From NCBI GenBank assembly GCA_033064195.1, contig JARBJD010000077.1:186001-250000 (forward strand): a stretch of DNA of 64,000 nt, written 5' to 3'. A model generated the notes under the pieces. It was not told the origin of the DNA, made no database searches, and was given only the letters and a program-made list of their open reading frames with translations. Below, one piece after another: positions 1-11,928 of the stretch. A program made the position numbers and the translations under genes. This DNA is from Blattamonas nauphoetae. Its lineage: Eukaryota > Preaxostyla > Oxymonadida. Position 1 is the first letter of the stretch; every line of letters begins with the position of its first letter.

Positions 1-790
1 AGAGGGATTGAGTGTGAGATCAACTGGTTTCCGGTCCCGCGTGGGCGAGTGGGGAAGGGGAGCGAGATGGTTGAGACGGCCAATTCCATTTGGAGAAGGA
101 CAATCATATCACTGAGAAGGAGAATAGACTGCATATCGTTCCACCATGTCATCTCCAAGAATTTCTTTCAGTTTGGGTGTGATTTCCGACGTACGGATCA
201 TCTGGAATTGGCGGGACCAAATCGTTTCTGTGGTCTCGATCAGTCATGTGGTGACAATAACAGGAGAGAATGAGACGTAAATGTCGTCAAATTGTATCTC
301 CAACAATAAGGAGCGATAGATTCGAGCTGAGCGAGTGAAAAAGCGAGGTTTTTTGACATGATCTTTGGCGAGTCCCAATTCCCTCCAATTGCCAAGTTTA
401 TTTCGATAATATTTGGATCTCCACTAATTCGAGACATTCATGGGGATTAGTCCGATACTCGCGAGAGCATCGATAAACGGCAGATAATCGTTTGTTTCAG
501 TCGTACAGACGTCGATTCAAAGCCTTCCATCCTTCCGAACTGTCCCCCGTTTGTCCAGACATCGTCTTGTTTCATGGCGATCTGTATTGACTCTTCATGT
601 GCAATCTGGTCTTCCGATCTCATCCGAACCTACTTGGTGTGTCTCCTTAACGCGAGTTTGATCTGGCAGAGCTCTGACAGAACCAGAGAAAGTGTGAACT
701 CAGCTTGAAGTCTTTATCGCTTGAATACTTGGATGGTTCACCACTGTTTTCTGATCTTTCCAGTTGTCATTTTGGGTCCGATCTTTCTCT
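1..790. other. intergenic, no recognisable gene
   Basis: No coding segment with the composition of the neighbouring genes is seen on either strand. The G-rich stretch near 44-75 (gcgagtggggaaggggagcg) has a diverged counterpart near 4015-4035. The segment around 655-720, containing 'agagctctgacagaacc', resembles 4610-4680. This suggests that 1-720 and 4010-4700 are old copies of one repeat. The boundaries are not clear. Confidence 0.4.
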
Positions 791-827
791 TTCTCACCGT
801 TGTCGATCTATTAAACAGGCTTGTTGA

Positions 828-1740
828 TCAAATTGTGAAGTTTGACAACGTGGTAGTGACAAATGTGCCATCAACAAGAGGATAGAGGTTTGCCCTGTTG
901 CCACAGTGCCTCTCGAAGAAATACATGGTGCCATCCTCGTAATCATCTGCAATGTATTCACCAGGTTTTTGGATAACTGTTGGTTGGTCGGTGTCGGCGT
1001 CGGTGTTGGGCGAGGTGAGGAGGGAGGAGAACGACGAGTTCGAGCACAGCAGCGAGCCTCCATTGTTCACGTCCCGAATCGTCGATCCCGACAGATGCGA
1101 ACTCGTCAGCGATACAACACATCCCAACATCTTCTGAGTCATATGCGACAGCTGTGGCGGGCGGGAAGAGCCAATCGAGCTCATGTTCACAAAAGAGCAA
1201 CCAATCAGCGACGCTGAGATTCTTCCAATGTCTTCTCCACGTTTTCGAGCTGTTCGTGTCAGTGAGACGCCAATCCCGTCGTTTCCGAGAACTGCCAGGG
1301 AGTAAAACCAACATCCAACAATCGAGATTGATGGTGACGTTCCAATGTCTGGAAATGCTGATCTTTCAACAACACCACGCATTTGGCCATTCTCTGTTGA
1401 GAAAGTGCATTTGTTCACCACAACCGACGATTGTGTTGCTGATTCCTCGATCGTCGATGATGAAAGCAGAATTAGGTTGGTTGACGGTGATACTTCAAAT
1501 CTGCTGTCAGAGATTGTCAGCAGCCTGTTTGACATAATTGTTAGTTTTGGTGTTCCTGTATTGTCTTAATTGTCGATGAGTATCAAAATCAGTCCAATTC
1601 AACGACAGCGTTGGGTTGACCAAAGAGAACGGAGAATGATCGAGATTTTGTAGGTCGCCGATATCTTCACAGATCTTTCTCTTTGGTTCACGTTTACTAG
1701 TGTGTTTAACTGCAGAGAACATGAGAAATCCACTCACAAT
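828..1740 (-). pseudogene. truncated beta-helix receptor fragment
   Basis: The open part (828-1535) encodes 235 residues of the N-terminal beta-helix region of the receptor family that dominates the window. It carries the family landmark seen in the other copies: an S-HLSGSTIRDV stretch followed by a Gly-Gly-Ser and LCSNSSF. The upstream part (1507-1737) continues weakly in another frame, and no signal peptide is visible. Downstream of 828 the family would continue for more than a thousand residues (rest of the helix, membrane span, kinase-like lobe), but none of it is present. It is a broken gene fragment. Repeated short Ser/Cys-rich strands support the assignment; there is no sign of function. 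Confidence 0.7.
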
Positions 1741-2127
1741 ATTTGATGATACAATATCAGACTTACTATCAATTTAACGTATATTATAAGAAAGTAGATT
1801 GAATAAGGCTTTGACAAAAGCAATGATCAGAGAATATTGAAAGGAAATATCAAAAAATAGTAGTGCAATGAGGTCGAATTTCGTTGACAACAATTCAACC
1901 ATTAACGAAATTCTATCGAACAGAATCCGACTAAAGAGAGTGAATGGTCTAAACTGATCAATTTAAATAGCATGAACCTTTGAATGAGCTGTGAAAAATC
2001 TGGTTGGGAAGTTAGGGAGACGAAAAATAGATGAAAACAAAGGTGGTGTTTTTCTATAAATAATTTGGTATTCGGAAAATATTGCCAGGAGGTGGAAGGA
2101 AAAAGCATGAAGACCTACAAACCAGAG
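1741..2127. other. intergenic AT-rich spacer
   Basis: AT-rich sequence between the truncated receptor fragment and the duplicated block. No ORF or RNA that I can support, and no paired terminal repeats were noticed. Confidence 0.4.
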
Positions 2128-3164
2128 GGTGTGTGACTCATCTCACCGCTGAATACGATTTTGTGGATCGACAGAAAACAAGAGTCGATCGTGAAAACAG
2201 AACGCCAAGGCATCTATCAAATAAAAGAATTGCAAAAATGTGTTGTTGAGAATGAGAGATGCACTTGGAGAAACTTGTGTGTCAAATCGGCAATGGCTGA
2301 CAAAAATGGCTTTTTCACTTCAAGCAAGCTCTGAAATCTGGATTATCCCATGCTCGTGTAGACCTCAACGCTCGAAATGATGATGAGTTGTCCACAACTT
2401 CCATGACATTCACTCCATCACAATTCTGATTTTGAAGATTTTTCATCCTTTTGAATGTGATTACTTGTGCATTCACTGACCTTCTCGAATCTCGATTTCG
2501 AACACGCTTTTTCCTCTCTAAACCATGCTTCTTTGCTTTTCCAACCATTCAAGACATCAATTATCCATTCATATCCCCTCTTTCTTCCATATTTCTCTGT
2601 TTCACTCTTCCGACACACTATTTCCACAGATGAATCACAGTGCCGACTCAATCAAGGTCTGTTCCTTCGATGTACAGTTGAATTGAATTCAGAATCATTG
2701 TTCTTGTTTTATATTGTTTTCAGGATTGTTTGGTTGTCATCATTGTCATCCTATGTTGCTGATTCTCGTGGGATGACAATACCTTCGAATCTGATGCTCG
2801 TGGGCATGCTTTTTCTGTTCGTATCTCCCGAAAATTGTCATGAAACATGGTCAGTAACACCAATTTCGTCTCATTCAAGTTTGACTATTTGTTATTCTCC
2901 CAGATCGGTGAAGTTCGAATGAGTGACTCCATCCGCATCAACGAGCTACGGATCGATCTCGAAAGTTCGTTCATCTGTTACACTTTCAGCTCAGAATTGG
3001 AATTTGAAAAACATGCTCCTATATTAATCATTTCAAACCATCAATTCAACTTGACGAAAAAAATGCCCCGTTGTTCAACAAACAGCATCAAAAAGGTTCA
3101 CAAGATGATGAAGTGCAATCCAATTTCAATGACCAGTTCAGGCCAGTGTTGAGAAACGTCGTAT
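2128..3164. repeat. segmental duplication, copy A
   Basis: This block matches 5520-6693 in two segments (about 2128-2315 with 5520-5705, and 2412-3164 with 5935-6690) in the same orientation and order. Short indels and a non-matching stretch separate them. The match continues into the 3' end of the secreted protein gene, so the unit includes gene sequence. Inside are intron-like motifs on the plus strand: a pyrimidine tract and AG before 2725, and an AG before about 2904. At the paired donor this copy has GTCAGT where copy B has the canonical GTGAGT. The duplicated exon-like pieces encode nothing I recognise and contain stops, so they look like an old gene fragment copied with its surroundings. 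Confidence 0.75.
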
Positions 3165-3330
3165 TTCAGCTTTTTAGAGGACGAGAGTGAGAACGGCGAA
3201 GAGAGCAGCAACAATGGAAACAACGCTCTTGACACCCTCTTTGTCGGTGACGGCTTGGTCGGTGAAGGTGAGGACTTCAGTGATGGTGCGGGTAGCTGTG
3301 ACAGTGTGGTTTGCCTTGTCAAGTCTGTAT
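3165..3330 (-). pseudogene. 3' fragment of secreted surface protein
   Basis: On the minus strand this encodes a C-terminal segment ending TFTDQAVTDKEG, then SVVSIVAALFAVLTLVL and a stop. It aligns with the end of the intact gene at 6694-7785 (TFTDQAITYDAG, then SVASVVAALIAVLALVF). About 50 residues match, including the hydrophobic GPI-type tail; the rest of the gene is missing upstream of about 3330. It sits at the end of copy A exactly where the intact gene sits at the end of copy B, so it is the truncated product of the same duplication. Confidence 0.75.
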
Positions 3331-3340
3331 TCCAGCGCAA

Positions 3341-5519
3341 TCAGCCTGAATCGATAAAACCCAAGCTGTGGCTGGCAGTGTTCATCGTGCTGACCAACAC
3401 GTTCTCAAACGACCAGAGTACTCGTTGTGAAGTGATGTGGCTGACTGAGCACACTGGTAGTTCATCGACGCTCGATCTAGCGTTGTTTGCAGACGACATC
3501 GTGTTGGACGACTCCGGCGATTATATGAGACCCAAATCGGACATTGTGAACGGAAGCGCCAGTAATGCACATATATTTCCCTTTGCGCAGACTGCAGTGT
3601 TGTTTCCTCTGATGTGGAAGAGAGAATGGTGACAGAAGGGTGATGGCAAGCGATTCTATGTGCAGATTGTGGTGTCCAGGTATGTCCCGCCAAGAGGAAT
3701 AAATGAGCATTCTTTCGGAGTTTACGTTGATTTCGTTTTCATATTCAGCTTGGTTAAGAAGTGGGATGTCAGTTTCTTGAGTGAGCAGTTTCAACGCTCT
3801 TTTGCAGGACATGCATAATATAAATAAGAAAATATGTTGTTGCCCTTGATGATGTGTGCTTTGAAGAGAGACTTGGATCGAAAAAAGTCCAATTCAGCTG
3901 ACAAGAAATAGTGATAATCGCCCTTAACAGAAGAACTGGGTCTCCAAATGTCTCTTCGAGAGAATGAGAAGAGAAGTGCGCGAGTGACATGATTGTATCT
4001 CCCATAATTCCTCGGCGAGTGGAGGAGGGGAGCGGGACGGCTTGTTCAGGTCTGACAACGCGGTGGCTTGTTACCGCAAGCTCAAGAAAGCTATGATGTC
4101 ACAGGTCTTGACACCATCATATCTCCACAAACCCTTTTCCTTCAGGACGTCAATTCCGGCGATTGGAAGGGCGTGGAAGCCACGGACGACGATCGAACAT
4201 TTGGCCTTGATCTCCACTCAATGTGTCCTCTGAAGACGGTACGAGATGTTTTTGTGATCTAATCGTATCTCCACAATGATTACGCGATTGTCCATGCTTA
4301 TCCGAAAGGGATAAAGGTGATTCTTGACAAGTCAACTTGCGGCTTCTCAAGAACATCACTTTGTGAGCTCAATTCCACCAAATTTGTATCTCCACAAATG
4401 TGAGGCACTGTGGGAAAATACTCCGACATCAGTTGCAGCGTCGGAGCACGGAGCACCTTTTTTTGGTAACGTCGCTTAGAAGCATCTGTGACGCATCTAG
4501 AGTCTTCACCTCGTCCTCAGCGCATTCTGGAATTGTTGGGTCGCATTGCGATCTTGATCGATGGTATATTTAACGATTTCTCGTTCGCGAGAACTTTGGT
4601 CGTTTAGTTCACGCCAGTCTGAACCTGAAGAGCTCTGAGTGAACCAGATTCAAGTTGAACTCAACTTAGAGATTTCGTTGTTTGTTATAGTTCGATATCA
4701 GACTCACAATCCATTCATAAATCTGACTTCATTGGGTCTGATCGTTCATCGACAAGCTGGTTATTTGCCTCCCTACCACTTTCAGAAAAACTGGAGATTC
4801 CCCAAAAAGCGAATATACGGTGTGGGTAACACTTCAAACAGGTCTCAAATCAGAGATCGTCAAAAGATCGATCTGAGTTGTAAGTGAAGGATAACGCTGA
4901 TTGAAATGTCTTCACTGTATCGGACATTTGATATGCTTTCCTTCTAACTCGAATCTGAAGGCTTTTTTAGTCCATGAATGGCCCTGTAACTTGGCTATCG
5001 TTGACGATTTCGTCTGCCTTGTCAAACGGTATCATCTGGATAGTGTTTGATATCAAACGAGAAATTTCCTTGATATTGACTAAATGATGGGATCGTAGAT
5101 TGGTCTGAAGGCAGGACAAACGAGTGGACAACTCAAAGATTTGTGGAGACGATTTCAGTCTGAACAAAAAATGAAAAGTGTGAATCGGAATCAAGACTAA
5201 TGCATCTGGAACAGAAGCAGTGTTGACGGAGTGTTGGAGGAATTCATCAAAAGATGAAAGTGAAATGAGGCTGATGTTCCATGACGGTAATTCGGGATTT
5301 AAAGACAATGTACTGAACAGAAGTCGAAAATGGGGCTTGGATGACCGAATTGGACCAGTGCTAATCGCAGGAGCTCATTTGTTGAGCTCCAAAAAATCAA
5401 GTTGAGAAGATACGGAAGAAAAAAAAGACGAAAAAAGAAGGTGGGAAATTTCGATAAATTAGAGGCTATTCTAAAAAAATAGCATATTGAGGAAAGAGTG
5501 CTCAGAAAAAATTAGTTCG
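3341..5519. other. gene-poor region between the duplicated blocks
   Basis: No gene can be supported. Minus-strand reading frames at 3477-3812 (111 codons) and 4967-5308 (113 codons) are the longest plausible ones. The second is Leu/Ser-rich and might be a relic of a helical-repeat protein, but neither has a recognisable domain, start context or intron boundary. The part around 4010-4700 resembles 1-720 and is probably a diverged copy of the same repeat. Confidence 0.4.
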
Positions 5520-6693
5520 AACGAGAGTGTGCGACTCATTTTACCGCTGAACACGATTTTGTGGATCGACAGAAAACAAGATTCGATCGTGAAAATTGAC
5601 AATCCAGGCATCTATCAAATAAAAATAACGACAAAAATGTGTTGTTGAGAATGAGAGATGCACTTGGAGAAACTTGTGTGTTAAATCGGCCACGGCTGAC
5701 GATAGTGCTTCTCATGGTCGGCTTTTCGAGGAAATGAAGGCCCCGTAGCTCACTTGAAACATAACAATTTCTGAAATTAAATGAGTTGCGACTATGGACA
5801 ATCTGGTGTCGATTTGTCTCACATAGAACGAATTTCCACCTCAACTGAGCGAAGAAATAGGGATCAAACCATGTTCGTGTTATCATCATCACTCAGATAT
5901 TGATAGTTTTTCAACTGTAACTAAATCGATTATTCGATCACAATTCTGATTTTGTAGATTTTTCATCCTTTTGAATGTGATTACTTGTGCATTCACTGAC
6001 CTTCTCGAATCTCGATTTCGAACACGCTTTTTCCTCTCTAAACCATGCTTCTTTGCTTTTCCAACCATTCAAGACATCAATTATCCATTCATATCTCCGT
6101 TATCTTCAATATTTCTCTGTTTCACTCTTCCGACACACTATTTCCAGAGATGAATCAAAATGCCGACTCAATCAAGGTCTGTACCTTTGATGTCACATGG
6201 AATTGAATTCAGAATCATTGTTCTTCTTTTCTTTCCTTTTCAGGATTGTTTCGTTGTCATCATTGTCATCCTGTGTTGCTGATTCTCGTGGGATGACAAT
6301 CCGTGTCTTCAGATGCTCGTGGACATGCAATTTCAGTTTGTATCTCCCGAAAATTGTCATGAAACATGGTGAGTAACACCTATTTCATCTCATTCAAGTT
6401 TAACTATTTGTTATTCTCCCAGATCTGTGATGTTCGAGAGAGTGACTCCATCCACATCAACGAGCCACAGATCGACCATTGAATTTCGTTCATCCATCAT
6501 ACTTTCTGATCATAAAGGGAAAAGCTAAAACAAACTATGCCCAACATTCCCAGAAGTCGGCGTTTCACCGTGCTCAAACCTTTTCTCGACATTGTTTCTC
6601 AAACAGCATCAAAAGGTTCAAAAGATGATGAAATGCAATCCAATTTCAATGACCACTTCAGGCCAATGTTGAGAAACGTCGTATTTCAGCTTT
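5520..6693. repeat. segmental duplication, copy B
   Basis: Partner of 2128-3164. It directly abuts the 3' end of the intact secreted protein gene on the minus strand. Several runs of tens of bases are identical to copy A (for example around 5970-6090 against 2450-2570). An intron-like segment from GTGAGT at about 6367 to CAG at about 6422 is better preserved here than in copy A, suggesting that B is nearer the ancestral state. Confidence 0.75.
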
Positions 6694-7785
6694 TCAGAAG
6701 ACGAGAGCGAGAACGGCGATGAGAGCAGCAACAACGGAAGCAACGCTCTTGGCACCTGCATCGTATGTGATGGCTTGGTCAGTGAAGGTGAGGGCGTCAG
6801 TGATGGCAAGGGTGGCTGTGACAGTGCTCTTGGCCTTGATCTTGCAATCGTTGAAGAGATACACAACATCGAGAGATCCAGCAGATGGCTTCCACTCGAA
6901 TTTCTCACCTTTGTCGAGAGTGTAGTCGGCGTTGGAGGCGGCTGGGTCAGTGGCGGTAAGCTTGAGGGTGTTCTTGGCATCAGTTGGGAGGGTGGCTGGG
7001 AGGAGGGCGTTGACGAGGGTCAGGGTGATCTTGTCAACAGCACCATCAGCTTTCTTACCTTCTGCTGGTTCAGCTTGCTTGGTGGAGCCAGTCAGCTTGC
7101 TGTTGTCGGCGGGGGTGAATGTCCCGACTTCACAGATGTAACCCTCGCATTCGATGGTGTATTCAGTCTCCTTGACAAGTTTACCGGCAGCGGCCTCGGC
7201 GACGATTTCGATTTCCACAGTGACTGATTTGGTCTTTTTCTCGATTGTGGCTTCGATTGTGACCTCGGATTTTCCAGCAGTGAACACAACAGAGAGATCA
7301 GTGTCTGCGGCGTCGTCAGCTTTGGCGATGCTGAAGGTGGCTGTGTACTTAGACTTGGTGGTGGCTTGGAAAGCGACTGTGAGAATGGGCTTTTCGAACT
7401 TGATCTTCAGAGTGGTGGATCCAGCTTTTGCAGGGACTGCGGCATTCTTGAAGTTGCTTAGAGTGTATTCGGTATTCCATTGGAATTTCCCTGTCTCACC
7501 AATCTTTGCTACAGCAAGGGTGAAAAACGTTTTTGCAGCGTCACCACCAACACCTGTGTATGTGAGTTCAACGTCACCAGCAGCGTTAGATGTCGTTTTA
7601 GGTGTAAAAGTGAATGTCAGCACGTCACCAACTCCGACATCTCCGGCTTTTGCAAAGGTGACTGTGATAGTACCAGTATTAAGAACTGTGTCACTAGCTG
7701 TGATTTCAAGATCGGATGGCTTGTCACCATTGTCGTTCGGGGTACGGAAGTTTGAAGCTGAGAGGAGAGCGAAGATGAAGAACAT
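6694..7785 (-). CDS. secreted surface protein with GPI-type tail
   Basis: Encodes 363 residues if started at the second in-frame Met (codon at 7783-7785), giving the signal peptide MFFIFALLSASNF. The frame stays open to 7935, but those 50 extra residues look like leader sequence. The body is rich in Thr, Lys, Asp and Ala with repeating beta-strand patterns (for example TITVTF, VLTFTFTP, TLTLVNALLP, STVTATLAITDALTF), suggesting several immunoglobulin- or fibronectin-like domains in tandem. Only two cysteines are obvious, in ECEGYICEVG. The C-terminus is a short hydrophobic stretch (SVASVVAALIAVLALVF) with no cytoplasmic tail after small residues (DAGAKS), the form of a GPI-attachment signal; a membrane anchor is the alternative. 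The likely role is an abundant coat or adhesion protein at the cell surface. No family name can be assigned. A truncated copy of its 3' end lies at 3165-3330. Confidence 0.75.
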   Translation of the reverse strand: MFFIFALLSASNFRTPNDNGDKPSDLEITASDTVLNTGTITVTFAKAGDVGVGDVLTFTFTPKTTSNAAGDVELTYTGVGGDAAKTFFTLAVAKIGETGKFQWNTEYTLSNFKNAAVPAKAGSTTLKIKFEKPILTVAFQATTKSKYTATFSIAKADDAADTDLSVVFTAGKSEVTIEATIEKKTKSVTVEIEIVAEAAAGKLVKETEYTIECEGYICEVGTFTPADNSKLTGSTKQAEPAEGKKADGAVDKITLTLVNALLPATLPTDAKNTLKLTATDPAASNADYTLDKGEKFEWKPSAGSLDVVYLFNDCKIKAKSTVTATLAITDALTFTDQAITYDAGAKSVASVVAALIAVLALVF

Positions 7786-9403
7786 GTCTCTATGAATTTC
7801 AGTGCCCATACTCACAGATTCAGGAGATTGATGCAGTTTCTGCATCAGTTGGAGAACAAACGGGTCATGTTGAGCAATCCAAAAAAGGAGTCCACACGAA
7901 CAATGGCAAACAATGGATCTAGTCCGAGAATGCATTGTGTCTCAATTCGGTGAGATGCATTTGGTGTGAAGTTGAAATGGGAGCGAATGAAATAGGTAGC
8001 AATGATCACGAAATGACAGGTGAAAGGATACTATCGAGACGAGTGCCCTTTGCGTTGTCGAGATCTGACTCTTCCCTCTTTGAGAATCAGTCAGAATGTG
8101 CTCGGATGTTTGTTACTGACATCAAAATGTATTTTTGAAAAGAAAACACAGGATATTTTGACTGCGAGAGAAGAATTTATATGATCCATTCTCGCTGGCG
8201 GCATTTGAGAGATAAATTGAACGTTTATGAGTATTCGGGTGTGGAAAAGCGATTTACAGACTCTGGAGGAGGCATGTTCGCTTCATCTCGGCAGATTTTC
8301 ATGACTATTCGTTAAGATTGTCCACTGCTTAAAAAAACCTAATAGGTCAATAGTCAGATTCCTCCGACACTTCTGTAAGGCATTGCATCTATTGTGAACC
8401 TCATTTCAACCAACTTAGACTTTGAAATTGGGGATATCTGGCACATAATCGTGATCTCATCGAAAAAAGATTACCTACCAGAAAAGTGGATACAAGACGT
8501 TTTCTGAGAGATGAAGGAACAAAACAGTCAAAAGATGGCATTTGTTCAGGATGAAGTGAAATTGGAAGAGTTCATATCTGTTTATGAAGAAAAATCTGAT
8601 GATGATGAATGAAGCGGTGAAATCTATTGAAGGAGAAGACATATTCATTCAACTTCATTTGAAAGACTAACATAATATTCCATAATTGGTTGAAAGCCAT
8701 ATGATGACCTGGACTGCTGTCAAGTTAGACAGAAACAAGTAATGACCAAGGGACGCTGAATATTCCGTTGACCACAATGATATGACTAATCATGATGTTG
8801 AAAATCATGAATCCTGGAAGCAATCGTCCAAAAAAGGTGTTGGTCGGATGATTCGATGCCGGTGAAGACGAGTTCGGTGAAGTTGTGTCAGGCATGGCGG
8901 ATGGCATTGGCACAGAAGTCACAAACTCTTTTGTCGATCATGAATCGAAGAATACTCGTTGGGAATGCCACCTCCTGACATGGAGAGAAGAGGAATTGTG
9001 GTGAACAGGAAATAACCCAGCTGTGATCGTCTGTCGGTTTTGAGGGTTTTCTGGAGCTACCTGATTGTCTTCATTTCCGAAACTGGGTTGATGGAACGAG
9101 GTCGTGTGAGATACTGATTTTGCGAGACAGGTCGCAAGTTCAAGCCCTTAATTTTGTCATTTCTTCTCCTTTTGCTCTGGTCGAAGCCATCGAACAGTTC
9201 CCTCCATTTTTGGGCTGTCGTACTGACTGACTGTTTAGAAGAGACTGTTTTGCAGTGCCTGGAAGCAGATAAAGAATGAATTCCACGAACTACTCGATTT
9301 TCAATGTTGTTCTTGCGTGTTCAAACCGTTCGTGGCTCCATCAGTCACATGCTTAGAGTCAAGATTCATCACTGTTTTTGGTGAAAACAAATGGAGCCTG
9401 TAT
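7786..9403. other. 5' flank and intergenic region
   Basis: Upstream of the secreted protein gene and running to the transposon at 9412. 7786-7935 is an open but probably untranslated leader. No other coding segment, RNA or repeat pair is supported; the region is AT-rich with scattered stops in all frames. Confidence 0.4.
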
Positions 9404-9577
9404 CAGAACGGTAGGGATGGGCAGCGGTCGGTCCGACTGCTCGTCGACCGACCGACTGCTTTTTTTGCGATCGTGCCCTTTTCCTCCAAAATCGATGATC
9501 TTGTCGCTGAGATAGTTTTTTCACACTTTTCTTCAATTTCCTTTGTTTCTAAGTGAATTGTTGTGAAATGGTGATGA

Positions 9578-11928
9578 TCATGTTATTGAAAGATACTGGA
9601 CTGAAACAGAACAAACACATATGAAAGAGAGTGGAGTGAACTGTGAAACTATCCGCATTATCTCACTCTTTTCTTCTCGTTCGTCCTTCTCTTTCTCTTC
9701 TTCCCTCTCCCCTCTTCGCAGTTCCACTGTGGCGAACGCATTCTCCCTCCCAGACTGCTCTCCGCTGTCTGTGTCTGAGTCATCGATCTCCCCATCCACT
9801 CCCTCCATCCGCTCTGCACTCTCCCCTCCCTTCACTCCTTCCCCGTCCTCTTTCTTCTCATCGATCTTCTTCCTTCTCACTCGCAGCTTCAATTGCCCAA
9901 ACAGACTCACATTCGACTTCTTCTTCAGTTGTGGGGACGGTAGCGCAAAGGCAAACAGAATATCATTCGTCTTCCGCAGCATCTTCTTCAGCGCCCGCTG
10001 CGTCGAGATCTTCGCTGACAGTGCTCCGATCTCAAAGAAGCCCTTCATCTTCTCCTCCACCCTGTCCTTCTTCACCGACACAGACGGCAGCGGCAGTCCC
10101 ATCACTCCAGACACAATGTTCAGGCAGCGTCTCTCCCACAGAATGTCCACGCACAACGCCCCTTTCAGCTCGAACCGCCCGTCGGCTTGCATTCCGTCGT
10201 TCACTGCGCAGAACGTGGGTGTGAAGGAGTGTGGTGAGATGGAGCGGCTGCTGGTGAGGGAGGGAGAGACCGGCTTCGACTACGATAACTCCGAGTGGAT
10301 CGACCTGAAGACGACGAAGGATGGTGAACACAGTTTGGGCGTGCTGCCGAGCCGTTGTAGATGCAGCGAGAGAGAAGTGCCCTTTCGTTGTTGACTGCAC
10401 ATCAAACACGCCTGCTGCCAAAACACATCCCTTCGTCGCTTTCGCTTCGTGTCCAATTTTGAACTGCGAAAACATGATTGACATCCCATCTCCTCTCTTT
10501 TCCTCCTTCTTCTCTCCATTTTTCTCGTTGTCTTCTCCACTATCTCCCGCTGTGCATTGCGTCAGTTTCGTTATGCAGGTTCGTTCACATTCTGTCATTT
10601 CGCTCTTCCCGCAATCCAACACGCATCCTTCGCTTTTCTGATAACACTGATCCACACACCGCTCAGTGTTGTGCATGGAGAACGACGGGCGAGTGTTCGG
10701 AGAGTTTGGGAGAGGTGCCTGTTGGGATGAGCAGAGTTCGACGCAGTTGAGAAGCGATGAGCGGCAATTCTGTTGGCAGGAGGACAGCTATGAGAGGATG
10801 GAGCGAGCGACGCACAATTCTCCTCGTTGAAGACAGTCTGTGATGCAATCAGTTCCATTTTCGTCGAAAACTGACAGACATGAATCGAATGCTGCGACAC
10901 ATGGCGCGAGTGAGGGTGTATCGAGTGTTTACAGTGAAGATGCAAAGAATGATGGTTTGCAAAGCGAGAAACACGAGCGACGAGTGTCGATGAGAGTTTA
11001 AAGAGAGCACAGGTCGTCTGGTTGGATTTGGTGTAGTCCGTGTTCGAAGTTAGTTTGGCAGAGCAGTTCGCATTGGGTGATGTTCTGGTTGGTCAGAAAA
11101 AATGGAGAAAATGAAAAGGGGAGAAAAGAGGCGAATATGGTTGAAATATGAAGAAAAATGGAATAGAAAGGGAGAGGAGTGTGTCAGACCTCGTTTGAGA
11201 GAATGGGACAGCGTAGGACACATTCCATCTTCTCGTCGAAGCATTAAACATCGCAAATGGCTCTTTCTTCGTCTTTCTCTTTCTAAGTTTTGGTTTGTTC
11301 CAGTTCGGGTTCATTTTCAGTTTTTGGCTCGTCTTCTGTCTTCATTTGGGCATCCGGTTTTTGGTCACATTGGTTCGAGCAGAGACGGTATTGTGAGGGA
11401 ACAGATCCCATCGCACAGGGAAGAACTGATCGACGGGGATGATTTGAGGGAAGAGGAGAGCTGGATGAAGATAATATTTGGATCACAGATGGCGGAGGCA
11501 GAGTCGGAGGAATGGCAGAAAATAATGAAGAAAAATTGTGAACAAACCTCGTGAGCTCCCTGAATGCAACTGTGGATGCAGGGACGCTGCTTTTGGAAGC
11601 AGGACAGAAGACACATCCGATCTCCCTTGCACTTCATTTCGCACTTCTCTTGTTCATCCATACACACCCCCACATACACGCTTTTTCCATTGGATGAGAC
11701 GAGGCCGACGAAAGAGTGGACTTGGTTGGGATTCGAGTGGTCAGAAAGAGGGGAGTGGTGGGGAGGACGGGTTGAATGTGACGCTGTCGGGATGCGCCCT
11801 TTGCACTCCGATGCGCATGGAACTATACTTCCCTTCCTGGAAATGTGGCGCGGTTGCAATCCATCGACGAACAATCTTTTTATTCTCGTCGGGGATGTTG
11901 GACGAAAGTCCAAGGCACAGGATCTCAC
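9578..11928 (-). pseudogene. Cys-rich CX3C-repeat cargo gene
   Basis: A minus-strand gene filling most of the hAT-like element. Exon-like blocks contain many CX3C pairs: CEMKC, CLLSC, CIHSC; CSNQC, CVLRC; CELLC, CFSLC, CITDC, CQQNC, CVELC; CVDQC, CVLDC, CERTC. Likely introns lie at about 11461-11550 and 11085-11190 (minus GTTTGT and GTCTGA donors; CCAG acceptors). After the Cys-rich part comes a linker (about 10400-10540) and a basic/acidic C-terminal region ending at a TGA at 9578. Reading through the conserved pattern meets about six in-frame TAA/TAG codons, at least one probable frameshift near 10320, and further breaks upstream of 11700. It is therefore either decaying or translated with a different code (see findings). 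No family is recognised; the Cys pattern suggests a small disulfide-rich helical repeat protein. Exon phases are not fully resolved. Confidence 0.5.

Noticed and set aside
3460-3540. reverse-transcriptase-like FADDIVL motif on the plus strand
   Set aside because: The motif is isolated: the flanking residues do not follow any reverse transcriptase pattern and no LINE or other parts are nearby; probably chance.
7154-7795. 213-codon plus-strand frame
   Set aside because: Antisense shadow of the secreted surface protein gene, whose signal peptide, strand pattern and tail are all on the minus strand.
9621-10394. 257-codon and 193-codon plus-strand frames
   Set aside because: Ser/Pro-rich shadows opposite the Cys-rich cargo gene and its charged C-terminal region; no domain.
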